From NCBI RefSeq assembly GCF_009765995.1, contig NZ_LMUI01000013.1, forward strand, positions 125,117 through 189,116: 64,000 nt of DNA. Reading direction: 5' to 3'. The notes under the pieces are model-generated. The model saw only the letters and a program-made list of their open reading frames with translations. It searched no databases and had not been told where the DNA came from. Source of the stretch: Methylocapsa sp. S129. GTDB lineage: Bacteria; Pseudomonadota; Alphaproteobacteria; Rhizobiales; Beijerinckiaceae. This document shows positions 7,500 to 16,478 of this stretch, piece by piece (position 1 is the stretch's first letter; each line of letters opens with the position of its first letter). Position numbers and translations under genes: made by a program.

Positions 7500-8662
7500 A
7501 GGAACAGGCCGACGCCGAAACGGCGCCACGCAGCCCGTTTTATGGCCCCGAGCACGAGGCGTTCCGTCATTCCATCCGCCGCTTCGTCGCCCGCGAGATC
7601 GAGCCCTATGCGACGCAATGGGACGAGGCCGGAGAATTTCCGCGCGATCTTTATTTGAAGGCCGGCGAGATCGGTTATCTCGGCCTTGGCTATCCCTCGG
7701 AATATGGCGGGTCCGAAGGCGATCGCTTCATGACGATCCTTGCGATGCAAGAACTCGCGCGCGCCGGCTCGGGAGGCGTTTGCGCCGGTCTGTTCAGCCA
7801 TGCCATCGCGGCGCCGCCCATTCTGCGGCGCGGCTCGCCGGAAATGAAGGCGCGCGTGCTGCCGCAAATCCTGTCGGGCCAAAAGATCGCCGCGCTCGCC
7901 ATCACCGAGCCGAGCGGCGGCTCGGATGTCGCCAATTTGCGCACGACAGCCCGGCGCGAGGGCGATCATTATATCGTCAACGGCTCCAAGACTTTCATCA
8001 CCTCGGGCATGCGCGCCGATTTCCTCACCGTCGCAGCGCGCACGGGGGGAACCGGCGCCGGCGGCATCAGCCTGCTGCTGATCGAGGGGAATACGCCCGG
8101 CCTGCAGCGCACGCCGCTCGCCAAAATGGGCTGGTGGGCGTCCGACACCGCGACCCTCTATTTCGACAACTGCCGCGTGCCCGCCGCCAACCTCATCGGC
8201 GAAGAAAGCAGCGGCTTCAAGACGATCATGCTCAATTTCAACGATGAGCGCCTGAACGGCTCGGCGTTCTGCAACGCTTTCTCGCGCGTCTGCCTGGATG
8301 AGGCGATCGCCTATTCCAAACAGCGCGTGACCTTCGGCAAGCCGCTGTCGCATCATCAGGTCATCCGGCATAAACTGGTCGATATGGCGCAGCGCGTCGC
8401 GGCGACGCAGGCCATGCTCGAACTGCTCACCTGGCGCGTCGAGCAGGGCGAAAATCCAGTCGCCGAAATCTGCATGCTCAAGAACCAGGCGACGCAGACC
8501 ATGGCCTTTTGCGCATCGGAGGGCGTGCAGATATTCGGCGGCGCCGGCTTTTTGCGCGGCGCCAAGGTCGAGCGCATCTATCGCGAAGTGAAGGTCAATG
8601 CGATCGGCGCAGGAACCGAGGAGATCATGAAGGAGCTCGCCAGCCGACAAATGGGGATTTGA
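7496..8662 (+). CDS. Acyl-CoA dehydrogenase
   Basis: This 388-residue flavoprotein oxidises an acyl-CoA to the 2-enoyl-CoA, passing electrons to ETF. It has all three ACAD segments: the N-terminal helical domain, the mid beta-domain with [16 protein letters not shown] and the FAD-binding [10 protein letters not shown] strand, and the C-terminal [15 protein letters not shown] helix with IFGGAGFL and a GAGTEEI end. The catalytic base is not in the usual C-terminal IYEGT place. Glu251, in NDERL, sits where isovaleryl- and long-chain-type enzymes place it, which is inference. The gene overlaps vsr by 4 bp, so it may be expressed from the dcm-vsr promoter. The substrate is not determinable. Confidence 0.9.
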   Translation: MKEQADAETAPRSPFYGPEHEAFRHSIRRFVAREIEPYATQWDEAGEFPRDLYLKAGEIGYLGLGYPSEYGGSEGDRFMTILAMQELARAGSGGVCAGLFSHAIAAPPILRRGSPEMKARVLPQILSGQKIAALAITEPSGGSDVANLRTTARREGDHYIVNGSKTFITSGMRADFLTVAARTGGTGAGGISLLLIEGNTPGLQRTPLAKMGWWASDTATLYFDNCRVPAANLIGEESSGFKTIMLNFNDERLNGSAFCNAFSRVCLDEAIAYSKQRVTFGKPLSHHQVIRHKLVDMAQRVAATQAMLELLTWRVEQGENPVAEICMLKNQATQTMAFCASEGVQIFGGAGFLRGAKVERIYREVKVNAIGAGTEEIMKELASRQMGI

Positions 8663-8768
8663 GCGGGATTTGCGGCGGCGAAAGGGCTGGCCTTATCCGA
8701 TGTTTTGTTGTAGGAGGCGCGCTTCCCGGTGGCGGGCTTGCCTCCCCGGTCCCCCTTTGGAGAGCATT

Positions 8769-8960
8769 ATGGCCGTTCCGAAACGTAAAACCTCGCCCTC
8801 GCGCCGCAATATGCGCCGCTCGGCCGATGCGCTGAAAGCCCCGACCTATGTCGAAGACAAGGATTCGGGCGAATTGCGCCGTCCCCATCATATCGACCTG
8901 AAAAGCGGCATGTATCGCGGCCGCCAGGTTCTCAAGCCCAAGACCGCCGTCGAAGCCTGA
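8769..8960 (+). CDS. rpmF: 50S ribosomal protein L32
   Basis: The protein is 63 residues and starts [20 protein letters not shown], the diagnostic N-terminus of L32. The C-terminal part, [19 protein letters not shown], is the alphaproteobacterial form without the zinc cysteines. The start at ATG 8769 has a GGAGAG ribosome site just upstream. A strong hairpin terminator follows at 8988, so the gene appears to be a single-gene unit. Confidence 0.97.
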   Translation: MAVPKRKTSPSRRNMRRSADALKAPTYVEDKDSGELRRPHHIDLKSGMYRGRQVLKPKTAVEA

Positions 8961-8987
8961 GGGCTTTCGCTCAAGGTCTCATCCATC

Positions 8988-9013
8988 AAGGCCGGCCTCG
9001 CGCCGGCCTTTTT
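8988..9013 (+). terminator. Rho-independent terminator after rpmF
   Basis: AAGGCCGGC (8988-8996) pairs perfectly with GCCGGCCTT (9002-9010) around a 5-base loop, followed by a run of T. It lies 27 bp after the rpmF stop and touches the stop of the convergent transporter gene, so it may stop transcription from both sides. Confidence 0.85.
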
Positions 9014-9917
9014 ATTGGGCCGCCTTCGGCTTGAATGAGGCGATCGCCGCTCCGGCGACGATCAGCGCGCAGGCCAGCGCCAGCGAAGGCGTCGCCGGCG
9101 CAAAGCCTGCGGCGACCAGGATCAGCGTCGACAGCACCGGCGCCGCATAGGCCGCAACGCCGAGCAGGCGGATGTCGCCGTTCTTGACGCCGTAATCCCA
9201 GACATAAAAGGCGAGGCCGACCGGCCCCAGCCCGAGCCCGACGATCGCCAGCCACTGGCCCGCATTGGCGGGAATAATCGTCGTCTCGAAGGCGAAATGA
9301 CACAGAGCGGCGAGCGCCGCCGTCGCGAGGCAAAAGCCCGCGACCGCCTCGGTCGGCGCCGCCTTGAGGCGGCGCGACAGCAGCGAATAGGCGGACCAGA
9401 CGAAAGCGCAGCAAAGCGCCAGGCCATAGCCAGCCAGCGTCGCGCCGCCGGCGTTGACGAACAATCCTCCGCCCGCCTTGCCTGCAAACAGAACGGCGGC
9501 GCCGGCCAATCCGAGCACGGCGCCCAGGATATGGCGCAGGCTCAAGCGCTCGCCCGGCAGCAGCGCCGAGAACAGGACGATCAGCAGCGGCCAGAGATAG
9601 GCGATCAGGCTCGCCTCGGCCGGCGGCGCGCGGCGCAACGCCGCAAAGTAAAGCGCGTGATAGCCAAACAGCCCGCCGATGCCGACCAGCCAAACGGGCC
9701 AGGGCTGGAGGAAGGCGCCGAGGCGTCCGCGCGCGGCGGCATAGACGAGGCCAAAGCCGCCGCCGATCGCGAAAGTCAGCGCCGCCAGTTCAAACGGCGG
9801 CGCCTCGCCCGACGCGGCTGTCAGCAGGGCAAGCGCCGACCAAAGCAGGATCGCGAGGCAACCGATGAGGGTGGCGGCGGGCGAGGTTTGTGGAGAGGCG
9901 AGCGATGCGTCAGTCAT
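9012..9917 (-). CDS. EamA/DMT family transporter
   Basis: This 301-residue protein is almost entirely hydrophobic and consists of two EamA repeats of about five membrane helices each; the second repeat starts near residue 150. Typical signatures are FALAALFWS-like openings and the LLIVLFSALLPGERLSLRHILGAVLGLAG stretch, in which a conserved Glu-Arg joins two helices. The family exports or imports small metabolites, often amino acids or their analogues, and no substrate can be named. I chose ATG 9917 because it leaves a short polar N-terminus before the first helix; the frame extends upstream to 10055 without similarity. Confidence 0.88.
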   Translation of the reverse strand: MTDASLASPQTSPAATLIGCLAILLWSALALLTAASGEAPPFELAALTFAIGGGFGLVYAAARGRLGAFLQPWPVWLVGIGGLFGYHALYFAALRRAPPAEASLIAYLWPLLIVLFSALLPGERLSLRHILGAVLGLAGAAVLFAGKAGGGLFVNAGGATLAGYGLALCCAFVWSAYSLLSRRLKAAPTEAVAGFCLATAALAALCHFAFETTIIPANAGQWLAIVGLGLGPVGLAFYVWDYGVKNGDIRLLGVAAYAAPVLSTLILVAAGFAPATPSLALACALIVAGAAIASFKPKAAQ

Positions 9918-9964
9918 GGACGCGGCTGCTAGCAGGGGCGCGGGCGAAAAGAAAGCGGCCGTGG

Positions 9965-10117
9965 TCCTTCTCCCGAGAATCGGGAGAAGGTGGCCTCGCG
10001 AAGCGAGGTCGGATGAGGGGTTCGAAGCTGGGCGCCGCAGAAAAAGGGCCTTCACGCCGTGAGGCCCTCATCCGGCCGGCTCCGCCGGCCACCTTCTCCC
10101 GATTCTCGGGAGAAGGG
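9965..10117. repeat. Palindromic intergenic repeat, family A
   Basis: Two arms of the same element face each other: a CCTTCTCCCGAGAATCGGGA-type arm at 9965-10020 and its inverted partner at 10061-10117, each with an internal hairpin and a GGATGAGG/CCTCATCC end. A related copy lies at 63836-63924. It resembles REP-like elements scattered in Rhizobiales genomes. Confidence 0.8.
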
Positions 10118-10134
10118 GGTCCTCCACGCCGCGT

Positions 10135-12306
10135 CTACGCCCCGAGCGCCGCGTTCTTCAGGGGCAGCGACCGGATGCGTTTGCCAGTGATCGTGAAAAT
10201 CGCATTGGCGATGGCGGGGGCGATCGGCGGCGTGCCGGGCTCGCCAATGCCGCCCCATTTGCCGCCGCCCGACAGCGCGAAATGCGTTTCGATGGTCGGC
10301 GCGTCGGCCATGCGGGCGATCTGATAATCGTCGAAATTGCCTTGCTCGACCGCGCCCTTCTTGATCGTGATCTCGCCAAACAGGGCCGCAGTCAGGCCGT
10401 AGAGCACGGCGCTCTCGATCTGCATCTCGACATTGAGCGGATTAACGACATGGCCGCAATCGACGCAGGCGACGACGCGCTCGACCCTCACTTCGCCGCT
10501 CTTGCTCACCGCGACCTCAGCGATCTCGCCGACGATCGTGCCAAAGCTCTCATGGATGGCGAGCCCGCGTGCGGAGCCCACCGGGAGCGCCTTGCCCCAT
10601 TCGCCCTTGTCGGCGAGCTTGTCGAGCACGGCGAGAAAATCCGGCTTGCCGGCGAGCAAAGCGCGGCGATAGTCGAGCGGGTCCTTGCCGGCGGCATGGG
10701 CGAGTTCGTCGATAAAACTCTCGACCGCAAAGGCGTTCTGCGACGAGCCGACCGAGCGCCAGAACATCACAGGCACATGCGTGTTCTTGAGCAGGCAATC
10801 GACATTCAGCGCGCTGGCGAGATAGGGAACATTGGACAGGCCCTCCACCGCGCTCGGCTCGACGCCGCTGCTCGCCGCGCCCCAGCCTAGCGAGCGCGTG
10901 ATCGAGCCGACCGCCGTGCGAAAATCGAAAGCCGTCGGCATGCCGTCGGCGCCGAGGCCGGCCTTCAGCCGCAGGGCGGCCTGCGGGCGATAACGGTCAT
11001 GCTGGATGTCCTGTTCGCGCGTCCACACCAGCTTGACCGGTTTGGCGATCGCCTTTGAGACCTGGACCGCCTGGCGCAATTCGTCATTGACCGCGCGCCG
11101 GCCGAAACCGCCGCCAAGATAGCAATTGTGAATGAATACATTGCGCGGATCGACGCCGCCGACTTCCGCCGCCAGTTTCAAAGCGGCGTCCGCCGATTGC
11201 GTGCCGATCCAGGCGTCGATCCGGTCGGGACGCCAATGAACCGTCGCATTCAGCGGCTCCATCGGCGCATGGGCGAGATGGGGGACTTCGTACAGCGCCT
11301 CGACGATTTTGGGCGAAGCGGCGAGCGCGCTCTTCGCGTCGCCGCGTTTGGCGGCGTTGGTCAAAGGGCCGTCGAGCGCGGCGCGATAGTCGGCGCGAAA
11401 CTTTTCGCTGTCGGTCGCGGCGGCTGCGCCTTCGTCCCAGACGATCGGCAAAGCGGCGACCATTTCCTTGGCGCGCCAGAACCGATCGGCGACGACCGCG
11501 ACCCCATTTTCAACGGGCACGACGGCGATGAAGCCGCGCTTGTTCTTGATCGCCGCCTCGTCGTAGCTCTTCGCCTTGCCGCCGAACACCGGGCAATTGG
11601 CGACGGCGGCATAGACCATGCCGGGCAGGCGCGTATCGATGCCGAATTTGGCGGCGCCGGTGACTTTGACCGGCGTGTCGAGCCGCGCCTGGCGCTGACC
11701 GATCAGCCTGAACTGCTCGGGCGTCTTGATCGCCGGCTCCTCGCGCAAGGAGACATTGGCCGCGTCGCCGACAAGCTGCCCATAGACCGCTGAGCGGCCT
11801 GACGCCTCATGAAAGACGCTCCCGCCGCGCGCGACGCAGGCAATGGGCGCGACGCCCCAGCGCGTCGCGGCGGCGCTGATGAGCCGCGCCCGCGCCGAAG
11901 CGCCGGCCTGTTGCAGAGACACGCGCGAGCGGCGCACCGAAGAGGAGCCGCCCGTCTGCATGTCTCCGTAGACGCCGCCATCCATAAAATTGCGGGTGGC
12001 GGAAGCATATTCGACTTTGACCTTCGCAAAATCGCATTCAAGTTCTTCCGCAACAATCATCGCCAGCGAAGTCATGACCCCCTGGCCCATCTCCGATTTG
12101 GCGATCCGCAGCAGGATCGTCCCGTCGGGCTCGACAACAACAAAGGCGTTGACCTCGTTCGCGGTCGTGAGTTCTTCGGGCCCCCAGGGTTCGGGGCCGA
12201 GCGGTACCGCCGAGGCGAAGCGCGGGATGGCGACCATCACGACAAGGCCGCCGGCGGCCGAGAGGCTGGCGGCGATGAACGAACGGCGCGAGACAATGGC
12301 GTTCAT
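10135..12306 (-). CDS. Molybdenum hydroxylase large subunit, IorB-like (xanthine dehydrogenase family)
   Basis: This 723-residue protein begins with a twin-arginine signal (SRRSFIAASLSAAGG, Arg7-Arg8), so it should be folded with its molybdopterin cofactor and exported to the periplasm. It has the aldehyde oxidase/xanthine dehydrogenase molybdopterin domain in the IorB arrangement: SEMGQGVMTSLAMIVAEEL, a GGGFGRR loop, and GGIGEPGTPPIAPAIANAI near the C-terminus with the expected catalytic Glu. It pairs with the 2Fe-2S subunit encoded 11 bp upstream. IorAB enzymes hydroxylate N-heterocycles or oxidise aldehydes; the real substrate is unknown. No cytochrome c gene accompanies the pair here. Confidence 0.88.
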   Translation of the reverse strand: MNAIVSRRSFIAASLSAAGGLVVMVAIPRFASAVPLGPEPWGPEELTTANEVNAFVVVEPDGTILLRIAKSEMGQGVMTSLAMIVAEELECDFAKVKVEYASATRNFMDGGVYGDMQTGGSSSVRRSRVSLQQAGASARARLISAAATRWGVAPIACVARGGSVFHEASGRSAVYGQLVGDAANVSLREEPAIKTPEQFRLIGQRQARLDTPVKVTGAAKFGIDTRLPGMVYAAVANCPVFGGKAKSYDEAAIKNKRGFIAVVPVENGVAVVADRFWRAKEMVAALPIVWDEGAAAATDSEKFRADYRAALDGPLTNAAKRGDAKSALAASPKIVEALYEVPHLAHAPMEPLNATVHWRPDRIDAWIGTQSADAALKLAAEVGGVDPRNVFIHNCYLGGGFGRRAVNDELRQAVQVSKAIAKPVKLVWTREQDIQHDRYRPQAALRLKAGLGADGMPTAFDFRTAVGSITRSLGWGAASSGVEPSAVEGLSNVPYLASALNVDCLLKNTHVPVMFWRSVGSSQNAFAVESFIDELAHAAGKDPLDYRRALLAGKPDFLAVLDKLADKGEWGKALPVGSARGLAIHESFGTIVGEIAEVAVSKSGEVRVERVVACVDCGHVVNPLNVEMQIESAVLYGLTAALFGEITIKKGAVEQGNFDDYQIARMADAPTIETHFALSGGGKWGGIGEPGTPPIAPAIANAIFTITGKRIRSLPLKNAALGA

Positions 12307-12317
12307 GGCGGCGCCCT

Positions 12318-12773
12318 CTAAAGCTTGGCCAGCGCGGCGGCGCGATGGATCGCAGCGCGGATGCGCGGATAGGTTCCACAGCGGCAGATATTGGTGATCT
12401 CGGCGTCGATATCGGCGTCCGACGGCGATGGATTTTGCGCCAGCAGGCTCGCCGCGGCCATGATCTGGCCGGACTGGCAATAGCCGCATTGCGGCACGTC
12501 GTTCTCGATCCAGGCCGTCTGCACGGCGTGCAAATGCGCAGCGCCGAGGCCTTCGATCGTGAGGATCCTCTTGCCGACCGCGTCGCCGGCGGAAAACTGG
12601 CAGGAGCGCGTCGCGACGCCATCGACATGGATCGTGCAGGCGCCGCATTGGGCGATGCCGCAACCAAATTTCGTGCCGGTCAGGCCGATCTCATCGCGAA
12701 GCACCCAAAGCACCGGCGTCTCCGGCTCGATATCGAGCTCATGAGCCTGGCCATTGATGGAAAGAGAGAGCAT
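12318..12773 (-). CDS. (2Fe-2S)-binding subunit, IorA-like
   Basis: The protein is 151 residues and carries two iron-sulfur clusters. The N-terminal plant-ferredoxin cluster uses C38, C43, C46 and C58 ([16 protein letters not shown]); the C-terminal helical cluster uses C96, C99, C130 and C132 ([11 protein letters not shown] and [12 protein letters not shown]). It passes electrons from the molybdopterin subunit encoded just downstream. I chose ATG 12773, which begins MLSLSINGQ as in the family; the upstream in-frame part is basic and non-homologous. Confidence 0.92.
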   Translation of the reverse strand: MLSLSINGQAHELDIEPETPVLWVLRDEIGLTGTKFGCGIAQCGACTIHVDGVATRSCQFSAGDAVGKRILTIEGLGAAHLHAVQTAWIENDVPQCGYCQSGQIMAAASLLAQNPSPSDADIDAEITNICRCGTYPRIRAAIHRAAALAKL

Positions 12774-13006
12774 GCGATCGCGCTCCAGGGTTTTGCGCCG
12801 CTCGCGCCGGCGGCGCGGGCAAACCGCTGAGGTTGCAACGCTGGCGAAACGCCAGAGTTTCAAGGCTGGAGGGAGATTAAGGCGGAACTAACGATCGGCC
12901 GGCGGCGAGGCGTTCACGAAATGGAGAGCGCGAGGCGACGCGGACCGCCGGCAAGAGCGATATTGACACCCTTTTTCCCGCCGCACTCCTCGTGCTAGAA
13001 CGCGCC

Positions 13007-14218
13007 ATGAACGCCGCCCTGCCTCTCGCCGCGCCCTCTGCGCTGGCCCCGATCAAGCCCTCTCTCGCTGGCGCAACGCGCACGGAGCTTGGCGACGCTT
13101 TGCGCACGCTCGGCCTGCCCGCGCGCGAGGTGAAGATGCGCGCCGCGCAGCTTTGGCACTGGATTTATTTCCGCGGCGTTCGCGATTTCAACGACATGCT
13201 CAATGTCGCCAAGCCGATGCGCATTCTGCTGGCGGAGCGTTTCACGCTGGAGCGCCCGGCGATCGCCGCCGAGCAGGTCTCCAGCGACGGCACGCGCAAA
13301 TGGCTCATCAAGATGAAGCCGACCGGGCCGTTCGACAAAGGCGCGGAGATCGAATGCGTCTATATCCCGGAGGCCGATCGCGGCACGCTTTGCGTCTCCT
13401 CGCAAGTCGGCTGCACGCTGAACTGCACTTTCTGCCACACCGGCACGCAAAAACTCGTGCGCAATCTGACGACGGCCGAGATCGTCGCGCAGGTGATGGT
13501 GGCGCGCGATCGCCTCGGCGATTTCCCGGGCGGCGTCGCGCCGACCGACGGCATCGTGCCGTCCGGCGAGGGCGTGCGGGCGGTGTCCAATGTCGTGTTC
13601 ATGGGGATGGGCGAGCCGCTCTATAATTTCGATTGCGTGCGCGACGCGATCGGCGTCCTGACCGATGGCGAGGGGCTTTCGCTGTCCAAGCGCCGCATCA
13701 CGGTCTCGACCTCCGGCGTGGTTCCGCAGCTTGAGGCTTTGGGCCGGGAATGCGGCACGATGCTCGCCATTTCATTGCATGCGACGAATGACGATCTGCG
13801 CGACACTTTGGTGCCGCTCAACAAGAAATATCCGATCCACGATTTGCTCGCGGCCTGCCGCGCCTATCCCGGCGCCTCGAACGCGCGGCGCATCACCTTC
13901 GAATACGTGATGCTGAAAGGCGTGAATGACACGCCCGCCGAGGCGCGCGCGCTGGTGCGCCTGCTCAAAGGCCTGCCGGCCAAGATCAATCTCATCCCGT
14001 TCAATCCCTGGCCGGGCACGGTCTATGAATGTTCGGACTGGGAGACGATCGAGCGCTTCTCCGACATCGTCTTCAACGCCGGCTACGCCAGCCCGGTGCG
14101 CACGCCGCGCGGGCGCGATATTCTGGCGGCCTGCGGTCAACTCAAGAGCGAGACCGAGAAGCTGCGCGCCAGGGCGCGGATGATGCTGGAGGAGAGTCTG
14201 GCGGTCGGGCTGGAGTGA
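13007..14218 (+). CDS. rlmN: 23S rRNA (adenine2503-C2)-methyltransferase, radical SAM
   Basis: This 403-residue radical SAM enzyme methylates C2 of A2503 in 23S rRNA and A37 in some tRNAs. The cluster motif CxxxCxxC is at C136, C140 and C143 ([12 protein letters not shown]). Other family blocks are [29 protein letters not shown] and [11 protein letters not shown], and the second catalytic cysteine Cys376 is in [11 protein letters not shown] 13007 is preferred over an in-frame GTG five codons earlier because the family usually starts near here. No operon partner is evident. Confidence 0.96.
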   Translation: MNAALPLAAPSALAPIKPSLAGATRTELGDALRTLGLPAREVKMRAAQLWHWIYFRGVRDFNDMLNVAKPMRILLAERFTLERPAIAAEQVSSDGTRKWLIKMKPTGPFDKGAEIECVYIPEADRGTLCVSSQVGCTLNCTFCHTGTQKLVRNLTTAEIVAQVMVARDRLGDFPGGVAPTDGIVPSGEGVRAVSNVVFMGMGEPLYNFDCVRDAIGVLTDGEGLSLSKRRITVSTSGVVPQLEALGRECGTMLAISLHATNDDLRDTLVPLNKKYPIHDLLAACRAYPGASNARRITFEYVMLKGVNDTPAEARALVRLLKGLPAKINLIPFNPWPGTVYECSDWETIERFSDIVFNAGYASPVRTPRGRDILAACGQLKSETEKLRARARMMLEESLAVGLE

Positions 14219-14232
14219 GGGAATCGCTCAAT

Positions 14233-14390
14233 CGTCATTGCGAGCGGAGCGAAGCAATCCAGAGGTCGTGACGTCAACGGATTTGGCCGCATTGTTTGCT
14301 TCGCGAGCCATGAATAGCACCACGTAACGTTGCGACGCTCGCGAGCAACGGTCACGACACCTGGGTTGCTTCGCTCCGCTCGCAATGACG
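14233..14390. repeat. Inverted intergenic repeat, family C
   Basis: A 25-bp arm reading CGTCATTGCGAGCGGAGCGA onwards (14233-14257) is exactly mirrored at 14366-14390, enclosing about 108 bp. The right arm abuts the stop codon of the hydroxylase gene. A degraded single arm of the same family appears near 33674-33715. Confidence 0.8.
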
Positions 14391-14391
14391 G

Positions 14392-14982
14392 TTAGGAATA
14401 AAGCTTGCGCACCGTCGCGCTTTTCTCGACGCCCTTGGGCTCGCGCCAGGTCCGATAAACCAGGTCGAGCGAGGGATTGCTGACGCCGAACCATAGCTTC
14501 TCGCTGATGAAATGATGGCGCAGATGATATTGCTTCATCCAGCGGCCAAAGCGGGTGCGCGGCTGGTACGGGATGTGGGCGACGTAGTGCACCCATTCGT
14601 AATGGAAGATCGCCAGCATCACGCCAAGCATGACCGGCGCGACGGCTGCGACGCCCAGGATCGCGTAAACCAGCGCGGCGGTGATGACGAGGTTGGGGCC
14701 AAGAAACCAGAACGGCAGGAACAGCAGATCGAGCCGGTTCGGTTCGGCATGATGATCGTAATGCAGACGATGCTGCAGGCGCCGCATCCAGCCCCACGGC
14801 GCAGGCGGCGCATGAAAGGCGAAACGGTGCCAGGAATACTCGCTGAGATAAAACAGCAGCGCGCCGACGACGATCCATAGGGGCGACAGATGCGGGCCGC
14901 CCAACAAAGCCCAGAGCGGGATCGCCAAGATACCCAGAGCCAGTAAGGCGTTGCTGCCGTGTTTGAAGAAATTGAGCAGCAT
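14392..14982 (-). CDS. Fatty acid hydroxylase / sterol desaturase superfamily membrane protein
   Basis: This 196-residue protein has four hydrophobic segments and the histidine clusters of diiron membrane hydroxylases: HRFAFH, HRLHYDHH, HYVAH and HLRHHF. These clusters would bind two irons for O2-dependent hydroxylation of a lipid. I chose ATG 14982 (MLLNFFKHGSN); the longer frame adds a charged, non-homologous N-terminus. Members act on fatty acids, sterols, carotenoids or sphingolipid-like substrates, and the sequence does not separate these. Confidence 0.85.
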   Translation of the reverse strand: MLLNFFKHGSNALLALGILAIPLWALLGGPHLSPLWIVVGALLFYLSEYSWHRFAFHAPPAPWGWMRRLQHRLHYDHHAEPNRLDLLFLPFWFLGPNLVITAALVYAILGVAAVAPVMLGVMLAIFHYEWVHYVAHIPYQPRTRFGRWMKQYHLRHHFISEKLWFGVSNPSLDLVYRTWREPKGVEKSATVRKLYS

Positions 14983-15166
14983 GACCGCGTTTCCCCGAGA
15001 CGGCGGGAAGCGCTTTGCATGGGCCGCCTCGCCGCGATCATCATTGGGCGATGCGACGGTCAAGTCAAACAATCGAGGCGGCGCCTTGCGCCGGGATAGT
15101 TGTGCGACTTGCGATTCCACGGCGCCGGGCAATTGGCGATTGCAAAAAGCAGCGGCGCGCATTATT

Positions 15167-15183
15167 CTAGTCAGAATGACTAG
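15167..15183. promoter_or_regulatory. 17-bp perfect palindrome before a toxin-antitoxin operon
   Basis: CTAGTCAGAATGACTAG is a perfect inverted repeat (7-bp arms, GAA centre) that ends 14 bp before the antitoxin ATG at 15198. Phd/YefM antitoxins typically repress their own operon by binding such palindromes, so this is a strong operator candidate. Confidence 0.65.
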
Positions 15184-15197
15184 TATTGGGGAACTTC

Positions 15198-15497
15198 ATG
15201 ACCAAGCCGACGGGCTCTCGCAGGAAATCAGCCGACGTCCCGAAGGCCCATTGGGCCTTGCAGGATGCGAAAGCGCGCTTCAGCGAGCTTGTACGCCTCG
15301 TCCATAGCGATGGCCCCCAATATGTGACGGTGCATGGACGCGACGAAGTCGTCGTCCTCTCCGCCGAGGAGTTCCGCCGTCTGCGCGGCGAACGAAGCGG
15401 CGGCGAACTGGTCAAAGCTATGCAGGCGTCGCCCCATCGCGATATCGAGATTGAGCCTGCGCGCGGAAAAATGTCTGTCCGAGACATCAATTTGTGA
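15198..15497 (+). CDS. Phd/YefM family antitoxin
   Basis: The protein has 99 residues. The N-terminal half matches Phd/YefM: WALQDAKARFSELVRLVHSDGPQYVTVHGRDEVVVLSAEEFRRL, the fold that binds DNA. The C-terminal 35 residues are the likely toxin-neutralising tail. ATG 15198 follows a GGGG stretch. The stop overlaps the GTG of the next gene (GTGA), the usual antitoxin-first coupling. The palindrome immediately upstream suggests self-repression. Confidence 0.9.
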   Translation: MTKPTGSRRKSADVPKAHWALQDAKARFSELVRLVHSDGPQYVTVHGRDEVVVLSAEEFRRLRGERSGGELVKAMQASPHRDIEIEPARGKMSVRDINL

Positions 15498-15934
15498 CCG
15501 GCTGGCTGCTCGACACCAATATCCTGTCGGAACTGCGCAGGGCGAGGCCTGAGCCCAGGGTCGTGGCGTTTGTCGCGGCGCAGAAGCTCGATCTTCTGTT
15601 TGTCAGTTCGGTGACTTTGGCCGAGATACGCTTCGGCATCGAACGCGTCGCCGATCCCGCGCGCCGCGCCGAATTGGCGGATTGGCTGACGCATCGCGTC
15701 CGGCCGATGTTCGAGGACCGCGTCTTGCCGGTGAGCGAAGACGTCATGTTCAAATGGCGCCTGCTGGTCGAGGACGGGCGCAAGGCGCGCCACACATTCT
15801 CGCAGCCCGACCTCATCATCGCGGCGACCGGACTGGTCCACGGCCTGACGATTGTGAGCCGCGATACGGCCGACCATATGCGGGCGCGGGCCCCCGTGTT
15901 CAATCCATGGGTTGAGGACGCCCCTGCGTCCTGA
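15494..15934 (+). CDS. PIN domain ribonuclease toxin (VapC/FitB-like)
   Basis: This 146-residue protein begins with the PIN motif WLLDTNILSEL (Asp7), followed by a conserved Glu in LAEIRFGIE, and acidic residues in SQPDLIIAATGLVHGLTIVSRDTADH that complete the metal site. PIN toxins cleave tRNA or other RNA when the antitoxin is lost. It is coupled by GTGA overlap to the Phd-type antitoxin, so it forms a complete module of FitAB type. Confidence 0.9.
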   Translation: MTGWLLDTNILSELRRARPEPRVVAFVAAQKLDLLFVSSVTLAEIRFGIERVADPARRAELADWLTHRVRPMFEDRVLPVSEDVMFKWRLLVEDGRKARHTFSQPDLIIAATGLVHGLTIVSRDTADHMRARAPVFNPWVEDAPAS

Positions 15935-15976
15935 GTGCAACTGAGACAATCGACGCCACCCCGGAGCCTATCTTCC

Positions 15977-16459
15977 ATGAACCCCATCTACGACATCGAT
16001 CTGCAGACCATCGACGGAGAGGCGGAAAAGGTCGGCGCGTTCGCCGGCAAAGTGATGCTTGTCGTCAATGTCGCCAGCCAATGCGGCTTCACGCCGCAAT
16101 ATGAAGGGCTCGAGGCGCTCTATCGGCGGTATCGAGAGCGTGGCCTGGTAGTGCTCGGCTTTCCCTGCGACCAATTCGGCCATCAGGAGCCGGGCGATGA
16201 GGCCGCAATCAAGAATTTCTGCAACCTCGAATATGACGTGACTTTCCCTCTTTTCGCCAAGACCAAGGTCAACGGCGACGAGACGCATCCGCTCTACCAG
16301 GTGCTCAAAAGCGAGGCCAAGGGCCTGCTCGGCACGCAGGCGATCAAATGGAATTTTACGAAGTTCCTGGTCGACAAAACGGGGAATGTGGTCAAGCGCT
16401 TTGCGCCAACCGAGAAGCCGGCGGATATGGCTGGGGATATCGAGCTGCTGCTGGGGTGA
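15977..16459 (+). CDS. Glutathione peroxidase
   Basis: This 160-residue thiol peroxidase reduces hydroperoxides. The active-site cysteine is Cys36 in NVASQCGFTPQY, with the catalytic Gln/Asn/Trp context in LGFPCDQFGHQEPG and IKWNFTKFLVD. It is a cysteine (not selenocysteine) form, as usual in bacteria, and may use thioredoxin rather than glutathione in practice. ATG 15977 is used because the family starts at MNPIYDID. No partner genes are nearby. Confidence 0.94.
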   Translation: MNPIYDIDLQTIDGEAEKVGAFAGKVMLVVNVASQCGFTPQYEGLEALYRRYRERGLVVLGFPCDQFGHQEPGDEAAIKNFCNLEYDVTFPLFAKTKVNGDETHPLYQVLKSEAKGLLGTQAIKWNFTKFLVDKTGNVVKRFAPTEKPADMAGDIELLLG

Positions 16460-16478
16460 TTTGTCATGGCGCGACGCC

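Noticed and set aside
9012..12773. Possible shared operon of the EamA transporter with the IorAB-like genes
   Set aside because: They are on the same strand, but a repeat of about 150 bp separates them and the transporter has its own start context; no evidence supports co-transcription.
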